Shown here: positions 1 to 7,483 of the stretch, in pieces | How the letters are laid out: the number at the start of each line of letters is the position of its first letter | Numbering within the stretch: the first letter of the stretch is position 1 | DNA from: CAUJIW01 sp963205175 | Lineage (GTDB): Bacteria > Pseudomonadota > Alphaproteobacteria > Sphingomonadales > Sphingomonadaceae | Reading direction: 5' to 3' (one strand) | Length of the DNA: 64,000 bases | Assembly: GCA_041060555.1 (NCBI GenBank) | Contig: JBEUDS010000014.1 | Program-made: the position numbers and the translations under genes | The notes under the pieces: generated by a model | Seen by the model: only the letters and a program-made list of their open reading frames with translations | What the model was told of the DNA's origin: nothing | Database searches by the model: none

Positions 1-142
1 CCGGAGGTCTTCATCCCGGCATTCGCGCGGGCGGCCCTGCAACCCCAACCAGCGATGCCGCCCGCGCTGGCGCCACGACCATCATTGCACTAACAATCAA
101 ATTGGACCCGTCCGTGGGGGCCGATCACCCCTGGCGGGTCTG

Positions 143-844
143 GTGCTGCGGGGCGGTGTCGGCGAAGCCTTCAAAGCCCCAAGTCTCAAGCAGCTGTCTC
201 TGGAGTATATCACCGTTGCCGCCGGCGGGCGCTTCATCATCACCGGTAACCCCGACCTGAAGCCGGAGACCAGCACCAGCTATGAGGCCGGCATCGCCTA
301 TTACGGCACGACCTGGCATGTGACAGCCACAGCGTTCCAGAATGATCTCTTAGGGCTGATCCAGACGACCTGCGTGGAGAACTGCGGCATCCGCGGCCGC
401 GAGCGCCGTGCCTATGTCAATGTCGAGAAAGCGCGCATTCGCGGTACCGAGATCGGTGCCCAGTGGGCGCCGGTCGATGGCCTGACTCTGTCCGCCAGCT
501 ATACTTACGTTGACCCCCGTAATCTTTCGACGGACCAGGAACTTGCCGAGCGGCCCAATCACAGCGTCAAGTGGGCCCTGGCATGGACGGTGATGCCCGG
601 GAGCGACGTCAATGTTCGTGGCCGCTATATCGGCAAGCAGACCGTCTACCAGAACAGTCTGCCGGTTCGTCTTGATGGTTATCAGCTGTGGTCGGTGGAT
701 GTCAGCCGTGACGTTAACGAACGACTGACCCTAAAGGCGGGCATCGACAATGTCTTCAAGAAGCGGCTGGCGGAGGACTCGGCCCTCTACAGCTTCGCTG
801 AGCCCGGACGCGTCCTGTTCATCGGCCTCGGCGCGAGCTACTGA
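143..844 (+). CDS. TonB-dependent receptor, C-terminal barrel fragment (5' end missing)
   Basis: Encodes only the C-terminal beta-barrel part of an outer-membrane TonB-dependent receptor. The recognisable part begins at the barrel motif GVGEAFKAPSL, continues through NPDLKPETS, which is typical of FepA/CirA-type receptors, and ends with the aromatic-terminated last strand (LFIGLGASY). No plug domain, TonB box or signal peptide is present. The same frame stays open back to base 2, but the roughly 45 upstream codons do not read like a barrel, so the gene looks truncated or rearranged near base 130. The start given (GTG, 143) is only the first possible start inside the recognisable region. It stops 3 nt before the ATG of the CobN-like gene, so it is probably the receptor gene of that operon (HmuR position). 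Family is clear; integrity and substrate are not. Confidence 0.75.
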   Translation: MLRGGVGEAFKAPSLKQLSLEYITVAAGGRFIITGNPDLKPETSTSYEAGIAYYGTTWHVTATAFQNDLLGLIQTTCVENCGIRGRERRAYVNVEKARIRGTEIGAQWAPVDGLTLSASYTYVDPRNLSTDQELAERPNHSVKWALAWTVMPGSDVNVRGRYIGKQTVYQNSLPVRLDGYQLWSVDVSRDVNERLTLKAGIDNVFKKRLAEDSALYSFAEPGRVLFIGLGASY

Positions 845-847
845 TTG

Positions 848-3800
848 ATGCCGCGAGTCCTCGGACTGCTGTTCATCCTGTTCCTGCTGGCAACGCCCCC
901 TTTGCGTGCTGCGGAGCCGCCGCTGGTGCGCATTGTGAGCACCGACTTCGTGCTCCCGGCCAAGTTCGAGCAACTGGGACAATGGGCCGTTGACGCCGGT
1001 TATCAACTGGACTGGCGCCGTGTGGAAAGCCCAGCAAGCGCCATTCCCCTCGACGGGGTCGCCATGTTGATCGTGGATAGCCCCCGGCCCGCCGATCGCG
1101 CGGCGATCGAAAAAGCGTTGGGGTCACTCGATCAACTGGCCACCCCCTGGCTTGCGGTCGGCGGCGGCGCAACGGGCTTCGGTCACCTTGACCCTGCGGT
1201 GGCCCGACAGCTGATCGGCTATTATGCCGGCGGCGGCGAGCCCAACCTGCGGGCCTTCGTCGCCGCGCTGCCGCGCGCTCTTGCAGGTAAGGACCTCGGT
1301 GATCTGCCACTCCCGCAACGCCTGCCGGCGACCGGCCTCTATCATCCCGATGCGCCAGGCCCGTTCGCGACAGCGCAGGAATTCCGTGCCTGGGCGATAT
1401 TGCGCGGTGACCGGCCGGTGGCAGCCTTCGCGGTATCCGAGGGCCAGATTCGAGACATGCAAACCCGGCTCCTGACCGCTCTTGCGGCCAGCGCCGATGC
1501 CCATGGCCTGCTGGCGGCCTTCTTCTGGTACGACGAGCGCGACCCTCAGGCGCTGAGCAAAGTCGTGCGCCAGCTCAACGCCCGTGTGCTGATCAACTTC
1601 ACCCACATGCAGGACGGCGAGGCTCGCAAGACGGAGTTCGAACAGCTCGACGTACCCGTCCTGCAAGGACTGTCCGAACGCGCCGCGACACCGGACCAAT
1701 GGCGTGCGTCGATGTCCGGCATCACCGGCATGTCGGCGCCGGTCATGCTGAGCGTGCCCGAGGGCTGGGGCATATCCGACCCCCTCGTGCTGGGCGCGGT
1801 GGAGAATGGTGAAGTCGTCCCGATTCCCGAGCAGGTCGAGTTGCTGACGGCGAAGATCGCCCGGCTGGTGGCTCTTCGCGACAAGGCGGCACGGGAGAAG
1901 CATCTGGCACTGTTCTTCTGGAACTATCCGACCGGCGAGAAGAACATGGCGGCCTCGAATCTCAATTTGCCGCAGACCCTCGCCAAGCTGAGCCGCGATC
2001 TGGCAGCGTCGGGCTACGATGTGCAGGAGATCGATGAAAAGACCATGATCGCAGGCGGTCAGGCGCTGCTGCGCGGCCTTTATCACCCTGAAACGCTGGA
2101 AGCACTGGCCGGTCAGGGTCTTGCGGCCCGACTGCCGCTTGCCACCTACAAGGCCTGGCTGGCGCAGTTGCCGTCCTCACGCCAAGCCGAGGTCGAGGCG
2201 CGGTGGGGCAAACCCGAAGCCAGTCCGGCGGTCCACGGCGACATGATCCTTATCCCGCGTCTGGCGCTCGGCAAGTTGCTGATCCTTCCACAACCGCCGC
2301 GCGGCGGCAATGACGCCAGAGCCTATCACGATCAGGCATCCCCGCCGGATCATCGATATCTCGCGACTTATCTTTGGATTCGAGCGGCCGCACAGGCTGA
2401 CGCTATCATTCACTTTGGCACGCACGGCACGCAGGAATGGACACCCGGCAAGGACCGCGGCCTCTGGGCGGCCGATTGGCCCTTTCTGCTATTGGGCGAT
2501 CTCCCGGTCTTCTACCCCTATATCCAGGACAAAGTCGCCGAGGCCCTTCAGGCGCGACGCCGGGGCCGTGCCGTCACCATTAGCCACCAGACACCCGCCT
2601 TCGCGCCGTCCGGTCTCTATGAGGAATTGCGCGATATTCATGCGCTTATCCATGACTATGCCCAGCTTGACGTGGGCCCGGTGCGAGATCGCATCGCACG
2701 GGATATCGTCCGTCAGGCTCGCGAGTCACATCTCGATGCCGACATGGGATGGGACGATGACGCCGTCGCCCGCGATTTCCATGGCTATTACACCGCCCTG
2801 CACGACCATCTTCATCAACTCGCCCGCACCTCGACCCCGCTCGGGCTGCATGTCTTCGGAGAACCAAGCTCGGATGACGAGCGACTAACGACGGTGATGC
2901 AACAACTCGGCCCGGCATATCTGAAAGTGCTGGCTCAAGATCCCGTCGAAGCCTTCGCCGAGGACGCGGCAGCGATCCGCGACAGTGTGCCTTATCGCAT
3001 CTTGCACCATTATCTGCGCGCGGGCGGCGACGTGACCGCGATCGCCAACCCGGCGCTGCGCGCGCAGATCGAGCAGGCTCTCGCCTATGACCAGAATCTC
3101 GCCGCGCCGGGTGAGACGCAGGCGCTGCGGGCCGGCCTGGCCGGGGGCTTCATTCGCGCCGGGCCGGGAGGTGATCCCGTGCGTAATCCCGAGGTACCAA
3201 GCGGGCGCAATCTTTATGCCTTCGAGGCCGAGAAGATTCCCGCCCAGGCGGCCTATGAGGAAGGCGGCCGGGCATTCAGTCGCCTGCTTGCGGCCTATGC
3301 CGAGAAGAACAACGGCGCATTGCCGACCAAGACCGCCGTCTCGTTGTTCTCCGGCGAGACAATCCGGACGCTCGGCATCGGTGAAGGCCAGCTGCTGCAC
3401 GCACTCGGTCTGCGACCGGTCTGGGGCCGGGGTGGCCGCGTCGAACGACTGGATATCGTGCCGCTGAGCGAACTGGGTCGCCCGCGCATCGACGTACTGG
3501 TTCAACCGACCAGCGTCTATCGCGACCAGTTCGACGCCTTCATGCGCCTGCTCGCCGATGGCATCGATCGGATCGCGGCGCTGGACGAGGACACCGGACC
3601 AGCGGCTCATGCACGGGCGCTTGAAGCCAAGCTCGCCGACGATGGCATGACACTGGAGCGGGCACGAACACTTTCCCGTCTGCGCATCTTCACCAATGCT
3701 CCCGGAGATTATGGCACGGGGCTGCCGGACCGGCTGACCCGTGGCGGCAAGAGCGATGCAGCCGACTGGCGAGACGAGGTCGACCTCGCCGATCCCTATA

Positions 3801-4738
3801 TCGCGCGTATGGGTTACGCCTATGGCGCGCGAAACTGGGGGCTGTCACTGGAGGCAACCTCCTTGTTCGCCCGGCAACTGGAGGGTGTCGATGCGGCCGT
3901 CCTGGTGCGCTCGTCCAACCTCCACGGCATGGTCTCCACCGATCACCCCTTCGAACACCTGGGCGGGCTCTCGCTCGCGGTCCGACGGATAACGGGCAAG
4001 GCGCCCGACCTGTTTGTCACCGACATGCGTGGCAGCGAGTCCCGGGTCACCACCGCCGGCGCCTTTCTCTCGAATGAACTGCGCGTCCGCTACCTGAACC
4101 CTCAATGGATCAAAGCAATGCAGGCCGAGGGCTACGCCGGTGCCAACGCGATCGCCGGAGTCGTCAACAATCTTTGGGGCTGGCAGGTCGCTGATCCCGC
4201 CAGCGTGCGTGCCGACCAGTGGCAGGCGATGCATGACACTTATGTGCGTGATAATCGCAAGCTGGAAATGAATAGCTTCTTTGAGCGGGTGCACCCCAGC
4301 GCCCAGCTGCAACTCGTCGAGCGGATGCTGGAGGCGATCCGGCGCGATTACTGGCAACCCGATGCGGCAACCCGCCAGTCATTGGAACAGCGCCGCGCCC
4401 ATCTGCAGTCGCGCGTCGCCGCCGCCGAACGCGCCGCCGCGCGGCAGTTGACAGCACAAGGCTTCGGGCTAACGCCATCCGCGCCGGGCGTCCGCGTCGA
4501 TGGCGACTCTAAAGCCGATGCTCCACGCCCTCAACCACCGCTAGCCCAGGCCCCCACACCTCCGACCGGGCGCATCCTCTTACGCCAGCAGCTCGCGCCA
4601 CCCATGCCGTCCATGACGTTGCGCGGCCAAGTCCCGGCCCTCGCCACCCTTCTCGCCCTCTTCCTCGCCGGTGTCCTGCTCGAACGTCGCGCCCGCCGGT
4701 CCTCCAACCTCGAAAAGGCTCTCCATGTTCACGCTTGA
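848..4738 (+). CDS. Secreted, membrane-anchored CobN-like chelatase (HmuS-type)
   Basis: A protein of about 1296 aa of the CobN/magnesium-chelatase H family. It has an N-terminal signal peptide (hydrophobic residues about 5-22, ending in Ala-Ala) and a C-terminal membrane helix just before RRARRSS, so it should sit on the periplasmic side of the inner membrane. Cytoplasmic CobN and BchH lack these. Family motifs include FGTHGTQEWTPGKDRG and LLGDLPVFYPYIQDK. No CobS/CobT or ChlI/ChlD ATPase partners lie nearby. The partners are instead a TonB receptor, an ExbB-like and a DUF2149 protein, the arrangement of Bacteroidota hmu operons whose HmuS removes iron from heme. By inference it is a tetrapyrrole chelatase or dechelatase. 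ATG 848 was chosen over an in-frame TTG at 845. The 3' end overlaps the next gene by 14 nt. Confidence 0.85.
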   Translation: MPRVLGLLFILFLLATPPLRAAEPPLVRIVSTDFVLPAKFEQLGQWAVDAGYQLDWRRVESPASAIPLDGVAMLIVDSPRPADRAAIEKALGSLDQLATPWLAVGGGATGFGHLDPAVARQLIGYYAGGGEPNLRAFVAALPRALAGKDLGDLPLPQRLPATGLYHPDAPGPFATAQEFRAWAILRGDRPVAAFAVSEGQIRDMQTRLLTALAASADAHGLLAAFFWYDERDPQALSKVVRQLNARVLINFTHMQDGEARKTEFEQLDVPVLQGLSERAATPDQWRASMSGITGMSAPVMLSVPEGWGISDPLVLGAVENGEVVPIPEQVELLTAKIARLVALRDKAAREKHLALFFWNYPTGEKNMAASNLNLPQTLAKLSRDLAASGYDVQEIDEKTMIAGGQALLRGLYHPETLEALAGQGLAARLPLATYKAWLAQLPSSRQAEVEARWGKPEASPAVHGDMILIPRLALGKLLILPQPPRGGNDARAYHDQASPPDHRYLATYLWIRAAAQADAIIHFGTHGTQEWTPGKDRGLWAADWPFLLLGDLPVFYPYIQDKVAEALQARRRGRAVTISHQTPAFAPSGLYEELRDIHALIHDYAQLDVGPVRDRIARDIVRQARESHLDADMGWDDDAVARDFHGYYTALHDHLHQLARTSTPLGLHVFGEPSSDDERLTTVMQQLGPAYLKVLAQDPVEAFAEDAAAIRDSVPYRILHHYLRAGGDVTAIANPALRAQIEQALAYDQNLAAPGETQALRAGLAGGFIRAGPGGDPVRNPEVPSGRNLYAFEAEKIPAQAAYEEGGRAFSRLLAAYAEKNNGALPTKTAVSLFSGETIRTLGIGEGQLLHALGLRPVWGRGGRVERLDIVPLSELGRPRIDVLVQPTSVYRDQFDAFMRLLADGIDRIAALDEDTGPAAHARALEAKLADDGMTLERARTLSRLRIFTNAPGDYGTGLPDRLTRGGKSDAADWRDEVDLADPYIARMGYAYGARNWGLSLEATSLFARQLEGVDAAVLVRSSNLHGMVSTDHPFEHLGGLSLAVRRITGKAPDLFVTDMRGSESRVTTAGAFLSNELRVRYLNPQWIKAMQAEGYAGANAIAGVVNNLWGWQVADPASVRADQWQAMHDTYVRDNRKLEMNSFFERVHPSAQLQLVERMLEAIRRDYWQPDAATRQSLEQRRAHLQSRVAAAERAAARQLTAQGFGLTPSAPGVRVDGDSKADAPRPQPPLAQAPTPPTGRILLRQQLAPPMPSMTLRGQVPALATLLALFLAGVLLERRARRSSNLEKALHVHA

Positions 4739-5204
4739 AGCAACGCTTTATGATGCCTCTCGCCTGTTTCTTGTGCCGGTGATTCTGCTGATCCTGTCAG
4801 CCTTGGCGTTCTCGCTGGTCAGCCTCGGTCGATTCACTGTGGAAGCGTTCGCGCGCTTGGCGGGACGGCCGAATCGCCCCCTGACCGCTCATCAGAACCG
4901 AACCGGCTGCGCCAGTGACGACCTAGAAATGCTCGTCATGCGCCGACTTGAGTGGCTGCGTATTGTTTCCCGCAGTGCGCCGATGCTGGGACTGGTTGCG
5001 ACGATGATACCCATGGGTCCGGCCCTGCTGGCACTGGGCAGCAACGACGGTGCCGCGGTCGGCAAAAACCTCGTCATTGCCTTCTCCTCGGTCATCCTGG
5101 CGCTGGTGGCGGCTTCCATCTCCTTTTTCGTCTACACCATTCGCCGCCGCTGGCTGCTGGAGGAGCTGCTCGCTCTTGAAACAGCCGGCAAGGAGAGCGC
5201 GTGA
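4725..5204 (+). CDS. MotA/TolQ/ExbB-family proton channel protein
   Basis: About 159 aa with three predicted membrane helices: residues about 10-35, the segment SAPMLGLVATMIPMGPALLAL, and SSVILALVAASISFFVYTI. Spacing and the Pro/Gly/Thr-rich second helix are those of the MotA/TolQ/ExbB family, whose members use proton motive force to drive a periplasmic partner. The start is the ATG inside the end of the CobN-like gene (14-nt overlap), which implies translational coupling. The stop overlaps the next ATG (TGATG). No ExbD-like gene follows; a DUF2149 protein takes that place, as in hmu operons. It probably energises the CobN-like protein or its receptor. Family assignment is firm, the role is inferred. 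Confidence 0.85.
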   Translation: MFTLEATLYDASRLFLVPVILLILSALAFSLVSLGRFTVEAFARLAGRPNRPLTAHQNRTGCASDDLEMLVMRRLEWLRIVSRSAPMLGLVATMIPMGPALLALGSNDGAAVGKNLVIAFSSVILALVAASISFFVYTIRRRWLLEELLALETAGKESA

Positions 5205-5509
5205 TGCGATTTCTTGAAGATGATGAAGCAGACGATCCTATTCTTTCGGTCGTCAACCTGGTCGACCTTTTCCTGGTGATCTGTGCCGTCTTGATGGTGC
5301 TGATCGCCCGCAACCCGCTCAACCCCTTCCAGGCAAAGCAGGTGATCGTGGTGGAGAACCCTGGCAAGGAGGACATGACCATCACCATCAAGAACGGGGA
5401 ACGCCTCGAACGCTACACCGCCAGCGACAAGGTGGGTACTGGCGGCGGCGTGAAGGCCGGCGTGACCTATCGATTACCGGACGGCAATCTGGTGTATGTT
5501 CCCGAGTGA
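5204..5509 (+). CDS. DUF2149 domain protein (ExbD-position, HmuV-like)
   Basis: About 101 aa. A short acidic N-terminus (MRFLEDDEADDPILSVVNLVDLF) leads into one membrane helix at about residues 15-38, followed by a small periplasmic domain with KNGERLERYTASDKVG and a final YRLPDGNLVYVP. This is the DUF2149 pattern: a single-pass protein built like ExbD/TolR, with the Asp-containing helix start these use for proton coupling. Its ATG overlaps the TGA of the ExbB-like gene, with AGGAGAG just upstream. It is the last gene of the operon. DUF2149 genes accompany CobN-like proteins in hmu clusters; here it is inferred to be the partner of the channel protein. Its biochemical function is unknown. Confidence 0.85.
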   Translation: MRFLEDDEADDPILSVVNLVDLFLVICAVLMVLIARNPLNPFQAKQVIVVENPGKEDMTITIKNGERLERYTASDKVGTGGGVKAGVTYRLPDGNLVYVPE

Positions 5510-5958
5510 GGCGTTGCCGCCCCGGCGCTGTTGCCTGGACCCGGCATCCCTTATCCCTGCGGCGGCGTCTGTCTCCCTGCCACCCCTGAGAAGATTGCCC
5601 CGGCCCTGTCAGCTCTGCCGGCGCGGAACGGCGCTTCAGGGCAAATGCAGAGCAACGCAGGCCCCGCCAGGGACCGCCCGCGCAGCCCCCCTCCGGCACT
5701 CGTGGCGGCCACTGTCTCTCCATCGTGCCGGCCTTGAAAGCAAAGCCATCCGGTCACAGCGGCACGGCCGTTGGCGCACTCGAAACTGTCGCGGATTGTG
5801 GGCCAGCTCCCTGGAGACCATCGACCCACTCTTCGCGCCCAACGCCACTGTGGCAGGCGTTGCCGTTACTGAACGGCCGCGAAGGGTCGGCGGCGGACGG
5901 CGCGCAGACGGCGCGCAGACGGCGGCCATGCCGGCCGGGAACAGTGCCGTGATGGCAT
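5510..5958 (+). other. Non-coding stretch with no recognised gene
   Basis: About 450 bases between the DUF2149 gene and the ParD-like promoter. Reading frames here are low-complexity Arg/Pro/Ala translations with no ribosome-binding site or recognisable protein. The only structures noticed are GC-rich potential hairpins and a short tandem repeat near 5896-5928. No clear intrinsic terminator or riboswitch was identified. Confidence 0.5.
5896..5928 (+). repeat. 11-bp tandem repeat, three copies
   Basis: Two exact copies of GACGGCGCGCA and a third diverged copy (GACGGCGGCCA) lie end to end. They sit about 30-60 bases upstream of the ParD-like/Map promoter. No function is evident. Confidence 0.6.
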
Positions 5959-6000
5959 TTGACAACTCTATATACGAAATATATATATTACATATATTCG
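5959..6000 (+). promoter_or_regulatory. Strong sigma70-type promoter overlapping an AT-rich palindrome
   Basis: A consensus -35 TTGACA (5959-5964) is followed after 17 bases by TATATA (5982-5987). The -10 region lies within an AT-rich imperfect palindrome that opens with CGAA (5975) and closes with TTCG (6000). The AT-rich patch stands out sharply from its GC-rich surroundings. Placement over the promoter suggests autoregulation by the ParD-like protein encoded directly downstream. This is inference. Confidence 0.65.
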
Positions 6001-6015
6001 AGGGTGAGTAGGCCC

Positions 6016-6222
6016 ATGGGCATTGTCAAGATCGATGACGACCTGCACGAGGAAATCCGCCGTGCGAGCACCGTCATGTGCCGTTCCATCAATGCGCAGG
6101 CCGAATTCTGGATGAAGGTGGGCATGCTGGCGCAAGCCAACCCCACCCTGTCGTTCAACGAGATCATCAAGGCACAGCTGGTCGCAGCCCAGGTGCATAT
6201 CCCTGAGGTAGCAGCCGCCTGA
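6016..6222 (+). CDS. ParD-like family protein (antitoxin-like)
   Basis: About 68 aa. The N-terminal segment MGIVKIDDDLHEEIRRAST resembles the ribbon-helix-helix start of ParD-like proteins (the family often listed as ParD_like or DUF3423), followed by RSINAQAEFWMKVGMLAQ and SFNEIIKAQL. ATG 6016 was chosen over an upstream in-frame ATG at 5959 because the latter overlaps the promoter, while 6016 follows a GAGGGTGAG ribosome-binding site at good spacing. It ends one base before the methionine aminopeptidase ATG. Paired ParD-like/map genes recur in bacteria, but no ParE-like toxin is present here. It is probably a DNA-binding autoregulator; whether the pair is a true toxin-antitoxin system is not shown. 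Confidence 0.8.
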   Translation: MGIVKIDDDLHEEIRRASTVMCRSINAQAEFWMKVGMLAQANPTLSFNEIIKAQLVAAQVHIPEVAAA

Positions 6223-6223
6223 T

Positions 6224-7003
6224 ATGGTGAAGACGCCTGATGAACTGGCATTGATGCGAATTTCCGGGCAGTTGCTGGCCCGGGTTTTCGAAATGCTGGA
6301 TCAGCAGCAGTTGGCCGGCGTGACGACAATGGCCGTCAATGACCTGGTGGAACGCTTCATCACCGTCGATCTCGACGCGCGACCGGCAAGCAAGGGGCAG
6401 TACGACTTTGCCTATGTGCTGAACGCCTCGATCAACCAGGTGGTTTGCCATGGGGTGCCCGACCACGGGGTGACGATCCGTGACGGGGACATCATCAACC
6501 TCGACATTACCCTAGAGAAGAACGGGTTCATCTCGGATTCGAGCAAGACCTATCTGGTGGGTGCGGTTGCTCCCGCCGCCAGGCGGCTGGTCCGCGTAGC
6601 ACAGGACGCCATGTGGCAAGGCATAGGCCGGGTGCGACCGGGCGCACGCCTGGGCGACATCGGCCATGCCATCGAACGCCATGCGAAAAAGCATGGCTAC
6701 TCCGTTGTCCGGGACTATTGCGGCCACGGCATTGGTCGCGAGATGCATGAGGAGCCGCAGGTGCCGCACTTCGGCAAACCGGGAACGGGCCTGCCTTTGC
6801 AGGAAGGCATGGTGTTCACGATCGAGCCGATGATCAATCAGGGCACCCACAGGACTGTTGGGGACGACGACGGCTGGACAGTGGTAACCGCTGATGGAAA
6901 ATTATCGGCCCAGTTCGAGCACACCGTCGCGGTGACGAAGAATGGATTTGAGGTCCTGACCCTGCGGCGTGATGAGGTGCCGATGCTGGCGCGGCGCAGA
7001 TGA
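6224..7003 (+). CDS. map: Type I methionine aminopeptidase (ParD-linked paralog)
   Basis: A 259-aa metallopeptidase of the pita-bread fold that removes the N-terminal methionine from nascent proteins. All active-site elements are visible: CHGVPD (substrate His), the metal-binding Asp in NLDITLEKNGFISDSS, GHGIGREMHEEP with the metal-binding His, IEPMI with Glu, and the final Glu in AQFEHTVAVT. Length matches type I enzymes. It follows the ParD-like gene by one base, so the two are co-expressed from the promoter at 5959. Bacteria normally have a housekeeping map near rpsB; the context here suggests an accessory copy. Substrate preference is unknown. Confidence 0.92.
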   Translation: MVKTPDELALMRISGQLLARVFEMLDQQQLAGVTTMAVNDLVERFITVDLDARPASKGQYDFAYVLNASINQVVCHGVPDHGVTIRDGDIINLDITLEKNGFISDSSKTYLVGAVAPAARRLVRVAQDAMWQGIGRVRPGARLGDIGHAIERHAKKHGYSVVRDYCGHGIGREMHEEPQVPHFGKPGTGLPLQEGMVFTIEPMINQGTHRTVGDDDGWTVVTADGKLSAQFEHTVAVTKNGFEVLTLRRDEVPMLARRR

Positions 7004-7039
7004 AGCAGGGCAGGACCTCCCCAGTTGAGAAAGGAAGCG

Positions 7040-7480
7040 TGATCCGCCCCCCTTTGTAGTGCTCCATCGACAATCCCAGTCTTGGCCAGGACTGAGGAAT
7101 GGAATAGCTCGGAAGCACAGGCCGAGGGAGATCATCGACAAGTCGCTTGAGGCAGAGCTCACGCTGGCACAGGGCGGATGGCGGCGCCGGCCGCCCGCGG
7201 GAGAGGTGCTGCCGCGAGTCCTTCAGTGGCTCGATACGCGACGAGTGCTGCAACGGCGATATCCTCCACACTCTGGCCGACGCCTGCCGTCTGATCGAAG
7301 CCTGGAGACGGCATCACAACACCGTCCGATCGCACGGCTCGCTCAGCTTTCTTCCGCCATCCACAAGAACGGCGACACAGCCATGGCCGCCCTCCGGCGC
7401 CGCACCGCGCCACCGGCGATCGATCATGGCACCGAAGGCGCTCTTGCACTGACACTCAACTCGGACCACGGGGTGGCGAC
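7040..7480 (+). mobile_element. IS3-family insertion sequence, internal-deletion remnant
   Basis: A degraded insertion sequence. The left end looks like TGATCCGCCCCC (7040), typical of IS3-family termini, and the right end is near CTCGGACCACGGGG (about 7458-7471). Between them are the start of orfA (7113-7181, reading KHRPREIIDKSLEAELTLAQGG, close to the HTH region of IS3 OrfA) and the 3' end of orfB (7216-7390). The rest of both genes, including most of the DDE catalytic core, is missing. It separates the map gene from the iron-uptake operon. Exact ends were judged by eye. Confidence 0.7.
7216..7390 (+). pseudogene. 3' fragment of IS3-family transposase orfB
   Basis: The translation ESFSGSIRDECCNGDILHTL, then LIEAWRRHHNTVRSHGSLSF, is the C-terminal end of an IS3-family OrfB integrase (usual form: SFNGKLRDELLNGE...WRRHYNTVRPHSSLGY). 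Only the last 55-60 residues remain and the upstream catalytic domain is deleted, so it cannot encode an active transposase. Confidence 0.75.
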
Positions 7481-7483
7481 CGT

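Noticed and set aside
5510..5958. Possible cobalamin riboswitch between the chelatase operon and the ParD-like gene
   Set aside because: A CCACTG string occurs near 5709, but the CCCGCAACTGT box, the final GAGACCTGCC-type box and the overall fold were not found on either strand.
5496..6011. Long open frame downstream of the DUF2149 gene
   Set aside because: Arg/Pro/Ala-rich translation, no ribosome-binding site, overlaps a clear promoter; judged a by-product of high GC.
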